Program-made: the position numbers and the translations under genes
NCBI RefSeq assembly: GCF_027587205.1
Contig: NZ_JAPDOD010000017.1
Location: forward strand, 1-64,000
Reading direction: 5' to 3'
DNA from: Solirubrobacter ginsenosidimutans
GTDB taxonomy: Bacteria; Actinomycetota; Thermoleophilia; Solirubrobacterales; Solirubrobacteraceae
Length of the DNA stretch: 64,000 nt
Part shown: positions 16,960 to 28,202 of the stretch, piece by piece
Layout: each line of letters opens with the position of its first letter
Numbering within the stretch: position 1 is the first letter of the stretch
Notes under the pieces: model-generated
Databases searched by the model: none
Seen by the model: the letters and a program-made list of their open reading frames with translations, nothing else
What the model was told of the DNA's origin: nothing

Positions 16960-19286
16960 TGCGCTGGCCTTCCCTTTGAACGCATCGCGTCCCACACGCG
17001 AGACGGTGTGCACGGCATGTCGATGTGACGCACGCCGAGTGCGTCGCAGATCGCGTTGACGATCGCCGGCGGCGAGCCGACGGTGGCGGACTCGCCGATC
17101 CCCTTCGCCCCGATCGGATGGTGCGGCGAGGGCGTGACGGTGAAGCCGGTCTCCCAGTCGGGGACCTCGACCGCGGTCGGGATCAGGTAGTCCATCAGCG
17201 AGGCGCCGAGGCAGTTGCCGTCCTCGTCGAACGCGATCATCTCCATCAGCGCCATCCCGACCCCGTCGGTCAGGCCGCCGTGGATCTGGCCTTCGACGAT
17301 CATCGGGTTGATCCGCACGCCGCAGTCGTCGACCGCGATGAAGCGGCGGACCTTCACGTGCGCGGTCCCGGGATCGACGTCGACGACGCAGATGTAGGCG
17401 CCGAAGGGGAACGTCAGGTTGGGCGGGTCGTAGACGGCCTCGGCGTCGAGCCCCGCCTCGATCCCCAGCGGCAGCTCGATCGGCCCGCGCGACGCCACCG
17501 CGATCTCGGCGATCGACGCGCCCTGCGACGGGTCGCCCTTGACCGCCCAGCGGCCGGTGGTCCACTCGAGGTCCTCCGCTGCCACCTCGAGCATCGCGGC
17601 GGCGACGATCCGGGCCCGATCGCGGACCTTGCGGGCGGCCAGCGCGGCGGCCGCGCCGCTGACGGGCGTCGAGCGGCTGCCGTACGTCCCGAGCCCGTAC
17701 GGCGTCGTGTCGGTGTCACCGTGGATGACATCGACGTCGTCGGTCGCGATCCCCAGCTCGGCGCTGACGATCTGCGCGAACGTCGTCTCATGCCCCTGGC
17801 CCTGGGTCTGCACGCTGATCGAGAGCTGTGCCGTGCCGGACGGGGAGATCCGGATGGCGGCGCCGTCGTTCATCCCCAGGCCGAACATGTCCATGTGCTT
17901 GCGCGGGCCCGCGCCGACGGCCTCGGTGAAGAACGAGAGGCCGATGCCCATCAACTCGCCCCGTGACCGCTTCTCGGCCTGCTCGGCCCGCAGCCCCGCG
18001 TAGTCCGCGATCTCCAGCGCCTTCAGCAGCGCCGCCTCGTAGTTGCCGGAGTCATAGACCCAGCCGGTCTTGGACTCGTACGGGAACTGGTCCGGCCGGA
18101 TCAGGTTCGCCAGCCGCAGCTCGACGGGATCGAGGCCGAGCTCACCCGCCATGCAGTCGACGCAGCGCTCGACGAGGTAGACGGCCTCGGCGATCCTGAA
18201 CGAGCACGCGTACGCGACCCCGCCCGGCGCCTTGTTGGTGTAGACGCCGGTGACCGCGCAATGTGCCGCGGCGACGTCATAGGAGCCGGTGAAGACGCTG
18301 AAGAACCCCGCGGGGTACCGCGACGGCTGCGCGGTGGCGTTGAACGCGCCGTGGTCGGCGATGACATCGACGGCGACGGCCAGGAGCTTTCCCTCGGGCG
18401 TCGCCGCCATCCGCCCGCGCATCACGAAGTCGCGCGCGAAGCCGGTCGACATCAGGTTCTCCGAGCGGTCCTCCATCCACTTCACCGGCCGGCCGAGCAT
18501 GCGGGCCGCCGCGATCGCGCAGATGTAGCCGGGATAGACCGGGACCTTGTTGCCGAAGCCCCCGCCGACGTCCGGCGAGATCACCCGGATCCGGTGCTCC
18601 GGCAGGCCGGACACGAGCGAATACAACGTGCGGTGCGCGTGCGGCGCCTGGGTCGTGCACCACACGGTCAGCTTCTCGCTGACCCGGTCGAAGTCCGCCA
18701 CGGCCCCGCAGGTCTCCATCGGCGCCGGGTGCGAGCGGGGGAACTGCATCTCCTGCTCGATCACCACGACGTCGTCGCGGGCGAAGATCGCCGCCGTCGC
18801 GGCCGCATCGCCCGCTTCCCAGTCGAAGATGTGGTTGTCGATCCGGCCCGGCTGATCGTCGCGGATGACCGGCGCGTCGGGCTCCAGCGCCAGCCGCACG
18901 TCGACCACGGCCGGCAGCGGGTCGTACTCGACGTCGATCAGCGCCAGCGCGTCGCGCGCCGAATAACCGTCGTCGGCGACGACGAACGCCACCTCCTGCC
19001 CCTGGAAGCGCACCTTGTCGGTCGCCAGGACCGCCTGCACGTCGGCGGACATCGTCGGCATCCACGCCTGCTCGCCGAGGTCCGCGCCGGTGATCACGGC
19101 GTGCACCTTCGGGTGCTGGAGCGCGGCCGCGGTGTCGATCGAGACGATCCGCGCGTGCGCGACCGGCGAGCGCAGCACGGCGCCGTGGAGCATCCCGGGC
19201 AGCTGGACGTCGTCGACGTAGTGGCCCTGGCCGCGGATGAAGCGCGCGTCCTCCTTGCGCCGCGTGGAGCCGAACCCGATCGTCAT
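16956..19286 (-). CDS. coxL: CO dehydrogenase large subunit, second copy (form I signature)
   Basis: Molybdopterin-binding catalytic subunit of a xanthine oxidase-family enzyme, 776 aa. It keeps the form I CoxL active-site signature AYACSFR (Cys near residue 361), the Q-loop VQTQGQGHETTF and the catalytic Glu in GAKGIGESATVGSPP. The N-terminus (IGFGSTRRKEDARFIRGQG) matches the other large subunit at 23365-25728, so they are paralogues. It lies downstream between the zinc-ribbon gene and the XdhC gene, with 4-bp overlaps on both sides. It may form a second CODH, perhaps with coxM copy 2 and the orphan coxS at 40457-40921. Confidence 0.92.
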   Translation of the reverse strand: MTIGFGSTRRKEDARFIRGQGHYVDDVQLPGMLHGAVLRSPVAHARIVSIDTAAALQHPKVHAVITGADLGEQAWMPTMSADVQAVLATDKVRFQGQEVAFVVADDGYSARDALALIDVEYDPLPAVVDVRLALEPDAPVIRDDQPGRIDNHIFDWEAGDAAATAAIFARDDVVVIEQEMQFPRSHPAPMETCGAVADFDRVSEKLTVWCTTQAPHAHRTLYSLVSGLPEHRIRVISPDVGGGFGNKVPVYPGYICAIAAARMLGRPVKWMEDRSENLMSTGFARDFVMRGRMAATPEGKLLAVAVDVIADHGAFNATAQPSRYPAGFFSVFTGSYDVAAAHCAVTGVYTNKAPGGVAYACSFRIAEAVYLVERCVDCMAGELGLDPVELRLANLIRPDQFPYESKTGWVYDSGNYEAALLKALEIADYAGLRAEQAEKRSRGELMGIGLSFFTEAVGAGPRKHMDMFGLGMNDGAAIRISPSGTAQLSISVQTQGQGHETTFAQIVSAELGIATDDVDVIHGDTDTTPYGLGTYGSRSTPVSGAAAALAARKVRDRARIVAAAMLEVAAEDLEWTTGRWAVKGDPSQGASIAEIAVASRGPIELPLGIEAGLDAEAVYDPPNLTFPFGAYICVVDVDPGTAHVKVRRFIAVDDCGVRINPMIVEGQIHGGLTDGVGMALMEMIAFDEDGNCLGASLMDYLIPTAVEVPDWETGFTVTPSPHHPIGAKGIGESATVGSPPAIVNAICDALGVRHIDMPCTPSRVWDAMRSKGRPAQ

Positions 19287-19534
19287 GTCTCGCCCTTGTG
19301 GTCGTAGACGGCGACGTTGATCGTCTTGCAGCGCCCGCACTTGATCCGGACGCGCTTGTTCATCGCCTCCAGTGACATCGCCTGCGCGAGCACGTTGCCG
19401 CACTGCACGCAGACGTAGTCGTACGGCCCGTGGCCGCGGAAGACCGGACGGTCGGGGTTCTCCTGCAGGGCGGTGCCGCCGTCGGGTGGCACCTCCCCCG
19501 CGCGGATCGCCCGCATGACCATCCGCTCGGCCAT
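19283..19534 (-). CDS. Small zinc-ribbon protein of the cox cluster
   Basis: Protein of 83 aa. The first half is polar; the second half has two CxxC knuckles, YVCVQCGNVL and IKCGRCKTINV, which form a four-cysteine zinc ribbon. It overlaps the following coxL by 4 bp (ATGA) and starts 3 bp after coxG ends, so it is surely cotranscribed. No function is known to me; a scaffold or maturation role is a guess. Confidence 0.75.
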   Translation of the reverse strand: MAERMVMRAIRAGEVPPDGGTALQENPDRPVFRGHGPYDYVCVQCGNVLAQAMSLEAMNKRVRIKCGRCKTINVAVYDHKGET

Positions 19535-19536
19535 GC

Positions 19537-19965
19537 CTAGATCGCCGCCAGCTTGGTCGTGAAGTCCTTGATCAGCGCGTCGAGGACGGTCGAGACCACG
19601 CCCTCGCCCATCGATGCGGCCTTACCGGTGATCTTGGCCTCGGTGTGGATCGTGCCGCCGCCGTCATTCAAGGTGAACGCCACGTCGGCGTTGGCGTACC
19701 CGGAGCCACCGGTGTCCTTGGACTTGATGCGCAGGATCGCGTGCTTGGCCACCTCGTCCTTGGCGGCCACCTCGACGGTGCCCTTGAACGTCATCGACAT
19801 CGCGCCCATCTTCACCTTGATCTCGGCCTTGGCCAGATCCGGGTTCTCGAGCTCGATGACCTTGCCGCCCTCGACGCACGGGATGATCCGGTCGAGGTCC
19901 AGGACCGCGTCCCAGTTGTAGTCGGCCGGCTTGCCGGTCGAGAACGAGTGGTCGAGTTCAACCAT
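19537..19965 (-). CDS. coxG: CoxG-family SRPBCC protein
   Basis: Protein of 142 aa with the START/SRPBCC hydrophobic-cavity fold typical of CoxG. It begins with ELDHSFSTGKPADYNWDAVLD, has DLDRIIPCVEGGKVIE and ends in a long amphipathic helix (VVSTVLDALIKDFTTKLAAI). CoxG proteins are linked with membrane attachment of CO dehydrogenase and quinone handover. Unlike longer CoxG forms, it lacks a C-terminal hydrophobic tail, so membrane contact might need a partner. The start directly abuts the stop of the upstream YceI-like gene. Confidence 0.87.
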   Translation of the reverse strand: MVELDHSFSTGKPADYNWDAVLDLDRIIPCVEGGKVIELENPDLAKAEIKVKMGAMSMTFKGTVEVAAKDEVAKHAILRIKSKDTGGSGYANADVAFTLNDGGGTIHTEAKITGKAASMGEGVVSTVLDALIKDFTTKLAAI

Positions 19966-20475
19966 TTACTGCTCCTTGGGAAGGGTTGCGTCGATCGAGA
20001 CCTCGACGACGTCGGCGACCTTCAAGGTCCCGAAGAGCGCCGAGTAGGGCTTCATGCGCCACGCGGTCTGCTTGACCGAGGCGCTGCCGGTGAGGCGGTC
20101 GCCGTCGAGTGACAGCGCGAAGGAGAGCGGCGCGCGGACGCCGAGGAGGTCGAGCTCGCCGTCGACGTCATACCCGCCGTCGGACCGGGCGGTGACCGCG
20201 CTCGAGCGGTACGCGATGTTGCCGCCCTTGAGCACCTCCTCGTCGATCGTCTGCGAGATGCCGGCCTTCTCGTCGTCGCCGAGCGGGGAGATGCCACCGT
20301 TGCCGGACACGACCCGCATCGAGCGCGCGTCGGCGGTCAGCTCGACCGCCTCGGGCGTGAGCGACCCCTGCCAGCGCTGCACCTCGATCACGAGGTTGTG
20401 GCCGGCCTTGGCCGCGGCGCCGCCCTTGCCGGTGCGGACCGTCAGCGTCCCGTTCTCTGGGCCGAGCTTGCTCAT
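19966..20475 (-). CDS. YceI-like lipocalin-fold protein
   Basis: Protein of 169 aa with the YceI pattern: an early GNTLTVRTGKG-like strand (GTLTVRTGKGGAAAKAGHNL), WQGSLTPEAVELTADARSMRV, a middle KAGISQTIDEEVL and a late ASVKQTAWRMKPYSALFGTLKVADVVEVSID. YceI proteins bind isoprenoid or quinone-like ligands. No signal peptide is visible, so a cytoplasmic place is likely. Lying between a CoxL fragment and CoxG, it may also handle quinone; that is inference. It overlaps the upstream gene by 4 bp (ATGA). Confidence 0.8.
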   Translation of the reverse strand: MSKLGPENGTLTVRTGKGGAAAKAGHNLVIEVQRWQGSLTPEAVELTADARSMRVVSGNGGISPLGDDEKAGISQTIDEEVLKGGNIAYRSSAVTARSDGGYDVDGELDLLGVRAPLSFALSLDGDRLTGSASVKQTAWRMKPYSALFGTLKVADVVEVSIDATLPKEQ

Positions 20476-20915
20476 CTATAGACAGCCTGCGCGTCGAGCC
20501 CGCCTTCGACCCCGGGCGGCAGCTCGCCGGAGCCGTGGGCGTAGAGGGCGATGTCAGCGATCGTGCGCGCGCCGGCGGGGCCGACGAACACCCCGTCCTC
20601 CCACTTCAGATCGTCGGCGGGGGTCTCCAGCGCCACGCCCGCGATCAGGTGCGCCTTCGCGCGGATCTTCTCCGTCGCGCTCGCGATCGCGGTCGGGACA
20701 CCGTCCGACGGGCTGGTGTTGAAGCCGTGCCCGGTGCCGAAGCGGCTCTCGTCGGCCGGGACGACCTTCACGTCGAGCGCGGGGACGCCGAGCTCGGATG
20801 CCACGAGCTGCGCGTAGCGACCCTCGTTGCCGTCGGGCTCGGTCGTCAGGCTCAGCACCATCTTGCCCGTCGGGTGCACGCGCAGGAACACCGCGCGATA
20901 GGCCTCGTCAGCCAT
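20472..20915 (-). CDS. Stand-alone CoxL-derived fragment protein
   Basis: Protein of 147 aa that aligns only with an internal piece of the large subunit, from the Q-loop region to the GLDAQxxYDPP segment. Shared blocks include RYAQLVASELGVPALDVKVVPADES against the coxL FAQIVAEELGIPPEDVEVRHGD, then IRAKAHLIAGVALETPADDLKWEDG and GGLDAQAVYR. The coxL motifs QGQGHETTF and GSRSTPVSG are lost (here LTTEPDGNEGR and FNTSPSDGVPTAI), so it cannot bind the cofactor as CoxL does. It has ATGA/TGA overlaps on both sides and a clean reading frame, which argues against a decaying pseudogene. Its role is unknown. Confidence 0.75.
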   Translation of the reverse strand: MADEAYRAVFLRVHPTGKMVLSLTTEPDGNEGRYAQLVASELGVPALDVKVVPADESRFGTGHGFNTSPSDGVPTAIASATEKIRAKAHLIAGVALETPADDLKWEDGVFVGPAGARTIADIALYAHGSGELPPGVEGGLDAQAVYR

Positions 20916-21060
20916 TCTCCAGCTCCTTTCGCTTCTGGTGCGCGGTCAGCGCGTTGTGGTCCTCGCGGTCGCAGAACGCGGGCTGCGGCCCGCCTGCGGG
21001 GTGCGGCGGCACGGCGGGCCGGTCGCACCCGGGGTAGATGCAGGTCTTCACAGGCTCCAT
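20908..21060 (-). CDS. Very small zinc-binding-like protein (50 aa)
   Basis: Short protein with CIYPGCDRPAVPPHPAGG, then AFCDREDHNA, giving Cys-x4-Cys and Cys-x4-His, a plausible small zinc finger, and a basic tail. The ATG at 21060 lies inside the end of coxE (13-bp overlap), and the stop overlaps the next gene by 8 bp. An earlier in-frame start inside coxE is possible. The overlap chain supports it as a translated gene. Confidence 0.55.
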   Translation of the reverse strand: MEPVKTCIYPGCDRPAVPPHPAGGPQPAFCDREDHNALTAHQKRKELENG

Positions 21061-22487
21061 CCCGGCGTCGTCCTTCCTCGGCTCGGCCCGTAGCCGCTCG
21101 GCATCGCGACCGAGCTCCCGGCCACGGGTGTGGCGCTGGCCCATTCCTCGTCCTCCTCCGGTGCCACCGGCGGCGGCACGTCGAGCCCGCCGATCGCGTC
21201 GGCGACCTGCGCCAGCGCGGTCAGCGAGTGCCCGGAGACCAGTGCGTCGATGTACGGCAGCGCCGCCACCATGCCACCCGCCCGCGGGACGAACCCCGCG
21301 GCGGCGACGCGCGGGTTGACCCACACGATCCGGTACGCGAGCCGCGACAGCCGCTCCATCTCGCGTCCGACCAGCCGCGGCTCTCCGCGCTCCCAGCCGT
21401 CGGAGAGGATCACGACCACCGCGCCGCGGGCCATGCCGCGGCGCCCGTGGCGGTCGTTGAACGTGCGCAGCGCGTCGCCGATGCGGGTGCCGCTGGACCA
21501 GTCGGGCGCGGCGGCGGCGGCGCGCTGGATCGCGCGCTCGGGCGAGCGCGTGGCCAGCGCGCGGGTGATGCGGGTGAGCCGGGTGGCGAACACGAACGCC
21601 TCGGCATTGGCGTTGGCGGCGCAGGTCAGGAACTGCAGGTACGCCCGCGCGTACGGCTCCATCGAGCCGCTGATGTCACACAGCAGCACGAGCCGCCGCG
21701 GCACCACGCGCCGGCGCCGGTGCGCGAGGTTGATCGGGTCGCCGCCCGTGCGCAGGGAGCCGCGCAGCGTGCGCCGGAGGTCGACCTGCTCGCCGCGGCG
21801 GGCGCGGTCGGCGCGCCGCGTCCGGCGGGTCGGCGTCGCGAGCTTGAGGCGCGTCATCAGCGCGTAAATCTGTGCGAGCTCGGTGGGTGCGAGCGCGTCG
21901 AAGCGCTTGCTGCCCAGGCGCTCGCCGACGCTCGCCAGCGTCGGGGCGCCCGTATCGCCCGCCTCGTCGGCGTCGTCCGTCTCGCCCGCCTGCGCGGCCG
22001 CCGCGCGCCCACGGGGGCCGCCGGCGCTCGGCAGCGCGGGCATGTCGCCGTCGCGCGGCGCTTGGACGCCGCCCGCGCGCCCGCCACCCGGCGCATCACG
22101 ATCCGCTCCCGCCGCGTCGGAGGGAAGGTCGCCCGAGGTCGCACCGTCGGTCCCGCCGCGCCCCGCCGGCCGGTCCTCGCCCGGCGAGACCTCGGCGCCC
22201 GCGGCGTCGCGGCGCTCGTCGCGCGCCTCCTCCGCCCCGCCGTCCACGCGCGAGCCGAACACGGCGAAGAACTCGCGGTCGAAGGCGTCGACCTGCGTGT
22301 GATCGGACACCATGACCGCGCGCGCCGTCCAATACAGCCGCGTGCGCGACACGGGACGCGTGAGCGTCAGCGCGGTCGCGAGGCGCGACGATCGCTCCGC
22401 GGTCACGGGCACGCCCGCCGCGTGCAGGCGCCGCCCGAACGCGGCCACCAGCGGCGCGAGGTCGAGCTCGACGGTCGCGAGCCTCAC
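21048..22487 (-). CDS. coxE: VWA-domain protein CoxE
   Basis: Protein of 479 aa. The C-terminal half is a von Willebrand A domain with the MIDAS motif LLCDISGSMEPYAR, a Thr in SSGTRIGDALRTF and VVILSDGWERGE. Residues about 85-185 are a low-complexity, charged and Gly/Ala-rich linker that is longer than usual. CoxE works with the MoxR ATPase CoxD to mature the Mo-Cu active site. The GTG at 22487 overlaps the coxD stop by 4 bp (GTGA). Confidence 0.9.
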   Translation of the reverse strand: MRLATVELDLAPLVAAFGRRLHAAGVPVTAERSSRLATALTLTRPVSRTRLYWTARAVMVSDHTQVDAFDREFFAVFGSRVDGGAEEARDERRDAAGAEVSPGEDRPAGRGGTDGATSGDLPSDAAGADRDAPGGGRAGGVQAPRDGDMPALPSAGGPRGRAAAAQAGETDDADEAGDTGAPTLASVGERLGSKRFDALAPTELAQIYALMTRLKLATPTRRTRRADRARRGEQVDLRRTLRGSLRTGGDPINLAHRRRRVVPRRLVLLCDISGSMEPYARAYLQFLTCAANANAEAFVFATRLTRITRALATRSPERAIQRAAAAAPDWSSGTRIGDALRTFNDRHGRRGMARGAVVVILSDGWERGEPRLVGREMERLSRLAYRIVWVNPRVAAAGFVPRAGGMVAALPYIDALVSGHSLTALAQVADAIGGLDVPPPVAPEEDEEWASATPVAGSSVAMPSGYGPSRGRTTPGWSL

Positions 22488-23364
22488 ACCAAGCTCTCCA
22501 ATCCGGTCGCGCGGACCACGTCCTGGTCCTCGCTGTACTTCAACACGCTGCCGAGCGTGCGGCCGATCGCGGCGGCGTCCAGCGTGTCGACGCCGAGCAG
22601 CTCGAGCGCCTTCAGCCAGTCGATCGCCTCGGCGATGCCAGGCGGCTTCTGCACGTCGCCGTCGCGCATCTTGGCCACCGCCGCCACGACCTGCACGGCC
22701 AGCGACTCGGAGGCGCCGCGCACCCGCCGGCGCACGATCTCGACCTCGCGCCGCGCGTCCGGGTAGTCGATCCACTGATACAGGCAGCGGCGCTTGACCG
22801 CGTCGTGCAGGTCCCGCGTGCGGTTGGACGTCAGCACGATCACCGGTGGGTGGGTGGCATGGATCGTGCCCAGCTCCGGGATCGTCACCGCGGCCTCGGC
22901 GAGCAGTTCGAGCAGGAAGGCCTCGAAGTCGTCGTCCGCGCGGTCGATCTCGTCGATCAGCAGCACCGCCGGGCGCGGACCGGGGTGCTGCAAGGCCCGC
23001 AGCAGCGGCCGCGCGACCAGGTACTCCGGCCCGAACAGCGCGTCCTCGGTGAGCGCGGTGTCATTGGCCTCGGCCAAACGGATCGAAAGCAGCTGCCGCG
23101 GATAGTTCCACTCGTAGAGCGCCTCGCCCGCGTCGATCCCGTCGTAGCACTGCAACCGGATCAGCGGCGTGTCGAGGACCGTGGCCAGCGCCTTGGCGGC
23201 CTCGGTCTTGCCCACCCCCGCCTCGCCCTCCAGCAGCAACGGCTGCGGAAGGCGCAGGCTGAGGAAGAGCGCGGTGGCCAGCCCCTCGTCGACCAGGTAG
23301 TCGGCGGAGGCCAGCCGCTGCGCGAGCGTCTCGACGTCGGGGGCGACGTGCTCCAGCTCCGAGG

Positions 23365-23368
<4 letters not shown>
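22484..23368 (-). CDS. coxD: MoxR-family AAA+ ATPase CoxD
   Basis: AAA+ ATPase of 294 aa. Walker A is GEAGVGKTEAAK, Walker B is VLLIDEIDRADDDFEAF, sensor 1 is VIVLTSNRTRDL, and the arginine-finger region is LHDAVKRRCLYQWIDYPD. CoxD is required in known systems to build the copper-sulfur part of the CODH active site. It overlaps coxL copy 1 and coxE by 4 bp each, so the L-D-E order is kept. Confidence 0.93.
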
Positions 23369-25724
<2,356 letters not shown>

Positions 25725-25728
<4 letters not shown>

Positions 25729-26195
25729 CGCGACACCTCCTGGTGTTCCGCGGCCCACCGGGTGGCGGCGACGATGTTCTTGTAGCCCGTGCAGCGGCAG
25801 ATGGCGCCGGAGATCGCGACGCGGATCTCGTCCTCCGTCGGGTCCGGGTTCTCGTTGAGCAGTGCGCGCGTGGTCATCAGCATCCCCGGCGTGCAGAACC
25901 CGCACTGGAGCGCGTGGCACTCGTGGAAGCCCTGCTGGATCGGGTCCAGCTCGCCGTCCTTCTCGAGCGACTCGACGGTCGCGATCTCATGGCCCACGGC
26001 CATCGCCGCCAGCGCCGTGCAGGACTTCAGCGGCTTCCCATCCATCAGTACCACGCAGGCGCCGCAATTCGACGTGTCGCAGCCCCAGTGGGTGCCGGTC
26101 AGGCCTGGCGTGTCGCGGATGAAGTGCACGAGCAGCGTGCGCGGCTCGACGTCGCGCGTCACCGTCTCGCCGTTGATGACGATCGAGATATCCAT
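25725..26195 (-). CDS. coxS: CO dehydrogenase iron-sulfur subunit
   Basis: Small subunit of 156 aa that carries two [2Fe-2S] clusters. The N-terminal ferredoxin cysteines are in GCDTSNCGACVVLMDG and LKSC; the C-terminal cluster uses CGFCTPGM and CRCTGYKN. It transfers electrons from the Mo-Cu site to the FAD of CoxM. It overlaps coxM by 1 bp (TGATG) and coxL by 4 bp. Confidence 0.96.
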
Positions 26196-27067
26196 CACGC
26201 CTCCTGCTTGAGAGCCCGCGCCGCCGCCGTGCGGAGCGCTCGTTTCGTCAGCACGCCCGCGAGGTGGCGCTTGTAATCGACCGGTCCGCGGCTGTCGGGG
26301 ATCGGCGAGCAATCCTCGGACGCGACGCGCCCCGCCTGCTCGAACAGCGTGTCCGACGGCACCTCGCCACGCAGCAGCTCCTCCGCCCGCGTGACGTCGA
26401 CGGTGGTCATGCCGACCGCGCTCAACGCGATGCCGGCATCGGCGATCCTGTTGCCGTCGAGCCACACGGCCGCGCTGGCCGCCGCGATCGCCCAGTCGCC
26501 CGCCCGCCGCTCGACCTTCTCGTGCGCGGAACCGGCCCCGGGCCGGACCTTGAAGCGCACCTCGGTGACGAGCTCACCCTCGCCCACCGCGGTCATCCAC
26601 GGGCCGAGGTGGAACTCGCCCATCGGAACGGTTCTCGCACCGTCGGCCCCGACGATCGTCACGACGCCCTTCAGCGCGGAGGCGACCGCGGAGAGGTCCT
26701 CGGCCGCGTCGGCCTGGCACAGCGAGCCGCCGATCGTGCCGCGGTTGCGGACGACCGGGTCGGCGATCACGTTCTCGGCGTCACGGAACGCCGGGAACCG
26801 GCTCCACAGCAACTCGGACTCGAGCAGGTCCACGTGCCGCGTCAGCGCGCCGATCGCGATCTCGTCGCCCTCCTCGCGGATGTACTGCAGCTCCGTGAGG
26901 TCGTTGATGTCGATCAGCCGCGACGGCTGCGCGAGCCGCAGCTTCATCATCGGGATCAGGCTGTGCCCGCCCGCGACGATGCGCGAGTCCTCATGCTCCT
27001 TGAGGGCCGCGATCGCCCCGGCGACGCTCGTCGCCCGCTCGTAGTCAAACCGCGCTGGCGTCTGCAT
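26195..27067 (-). CDS. coxM: CO dehydrogenase FAD subunit, copy 1
   Basis: Medium subunit of 290 aa with the FAD PP-loop motifs VAGGHSLIPMMKLRL and DPVVRNRGTIGGSLCQADAAED, and the C-terminal CO_deh_flav_C region. It begins MQTPARFDYERATS. Its first 23 bp overlap the end of the membrane-protein gene 27045-27614. The N-terminus aligns well with coxM copy 2, which helps define that gene's start. Confidence 0.94.
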   Translation of the reverse strand: MQTPARFDYERATSVAGAIAALKEHEDSRIVAGGHSLIPMMKLRLAQPSRLIDINDLTELQYIREEGDEIAIGALTRHVDLLESELLWSRFPAFRDAENVIADPVVRNRGTIGGSLCQADAAEDLSAVASALKGVVTIVGADGARTVPMGEFHLGPWMTAVGEGELVTEVRFKVRPGAGSAHEKVERRAGDWAIAAASAAVWLDGNRIADAGIALSAVGMTTVDVTRAEELLRGEVPSDTLFEQAGRVASEDCSPIPDSRGPVDYKRHLAGVLTKRALRTAAARALKQEA

Positions 27068-27614
27068 CTTCAGCCTCGTATTGGACGGGAGCGTTGGTGC
27101 CGATGACCGGCGAGCGGCCGGGCCGCTCGACCGGGTAGAGCGCGCGCGCCGCCAGGCTGCCGCCGAGCACGTTGCGCAGGACAGGTCCGCCCGCGGGGCT
27201 GGCCGCGGCGATCGGTGCCTCGCGGCCGAGGCGGGCGAGCGTGAGCGTGCCGCGGGTGTAGACCTCGCCGATCCGCGGCGCCTTGGTGTCCGCGCTGCCG
27301 GGGAAGTCGCGGAAGCCGGCCGCGGCCGCACCCGGGTAGAGGCCGTCGACGAGCCCGACCGCATCCTCCATGCCGGCCTTCTTGACCAGCAGGCCTTCGA
27401 GGGCGGAGACGGCGGCGTCGAGGTTGGCGTTGATGTCGTCGACGACGGGGGCGACGGGCTTGGACTTCTCGACGATCTCGACGACGGCGGCGATCGCCTC
27501 GTCCAACCCGTTGGCGATCTTCGTCAGCGCGACGATCGTGGAGACGAGGAAGTAGACAAGCGCGAGCACGATCAGGACGACCGTGATCAGCAAGAGGACC
27601 GCGGGGCCGCTCAC
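27045..27614 (-). CDS. Single-TM membrane-anchored protein 5 of the cox array
   Basis: Protein of 189 aa with one N-terminal membrane span (about residues 3-28, VLLLITVVLIVLALVYFLV) followed by a helical region rich in Ala/Val/Asp with heptad-like spacing (KIANGLDEAIAAVVEIVEK), then a longer polar tail. The GTG at 27614 overlaps the upstream stop (GTGA). It is the last and longest of five consecutive genes with the same plan: span, amphipathic helix, soluble tail. Not a family I recognise; membrane anchoring or scaffolding of CODH is possible. Confidence 0.68.
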   Translation of the reverse strand: MSGPAVLLLITVVLIVLALVYFLVSTIVALTKIANGLDEAIAAVVEIVEKSKPVAPVVDDINANLDAAVSALEGLLVKKAGMEDAVGLVDGLYPGAAAAGFRDFPGSADTKAPRIGEVYTRGTLTLARLGREAPIAAASPAGGPVLRNVLGGSLAARALYPVERPGRSPVIGTNAPVQYEAEDADASAV

Positions 27615-27931
27615 CGCAGACCCCGTTCCTGGGTCCCTGGGGCAGGAGCATGGGCCCTCGCTGCCGCTCCTCCAGGGTCGTCGTCCAGGATCACGTCGAG
27701 CGAGCCGCCGTACGCGGCGACGTTCTCGACCGTTTCGCGCACCTGCGTCTGCGTGGTCAGCAGCAGCGGGACGGCGTCGAGGTCCTTCGATCCCGCTCTC
27801 GCCGCGTCGCGGATGCGATTGATGCTCGGGACGATGCCGTTGGCCTCGTCGAGCACGCCTTTCAGCAGGATGACGACGACCGGCACGACGACGACCAGCA
27901 GGACGATGTCGAGGATCCACCAGAGGGTCAT
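27611..27931 (-). CDS. Single-TM membrane-anchored protein 4 of the cox array
   Basis: Protein of 106 aa with an N-terminal span (ILDIVLLVVVVPVVVILLKG) and a helical soluble part (LDEANGIVPSINRIRDAARAG). The C-terminal end (DPGGAAARAHAPAPGTQER) is encoded by one copy of a roughly 65-bp direct repeat whose other copy lies between proteins 2 and 3. ATGA overlap with the upstream gene. Confidence 0.65.
   Translation of the reverse strand: MTLWWILDIVLLVVVVPVVVILLKGVLDEANGIVPSINRIRDAARAGSKDLDAVPLLLTTQTQVRETVENVAAYGGSLDVILDDDPGGAAARAHAPAPGTQERGLR
27619..27681. repeat. Direct repeat copy A within the small membrane-protein array
   Basis: About 65 bp similar to 28203-28267 in the same orientation; long shared blocks are TGGGTCCCTGG, GGGCCCTCG and CCAGGGTC. 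Here it encodes the C-terminus of protein 4, directly before the start of protein 5. It suggests that the array grew by duplication. Confidence 0.55.
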
Positions 27932-28197
27932 CGCGGCCTCCTCTCGGCCACGATCGCCGCTTTCGCGCCGATCCCGGGCAGCGCGGACAGGATGATGTCG
28001 AACTGGGCGTTGATCGCCTTGACGGCGGGCTCGAGCGGCTTGAGGTGGTCGTTCTCGACCATCTCCAGCGCGCCGGCCAGCGTGGCCAACCCGTGCGAGA
28101 TGTTGCGCAGGCGGGTGCGGACCTCGATCAGCGCGACGGCCAGCACGGCGACCACGACGACGGCGAGCAGGATGCTCAAGAGGGCATGTCCGCTCAT
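27928..28197 (-). CDS. Single-TM membrane-anchored protein 3 of the cox array
   Basis: Protein of 89 aa with an N-terminal span (LLSILLAVVVVAVLAVALIE) and a helical tail (VRTRLRNISHGLATLAGALEMVE). ATGA overlap with protein 4. It is preceded by a 67-bp spacer that holds direct repeat copy B. No known family. Confidence 0.62.
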   Translation of the reverse strand: MSGHALLSILLAVVVVAVLAVALIEVRTRLRNISHGLATLAGALEMVENDHLKPLEPAVKAINAQFDIILSALPGIGAKAAIVAERRPR

Positions 28198-28202
28198 ACT
28201 CT

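Noticed and set aside
19283..21060. Frameshifted or decayed genes in the middle of the cox cluster
   Set aside because: The small genes have clean frames linked by regular stop/start overlaps, so decay is unlikely; only the CoxL fragment is truly truncated compared with its family.
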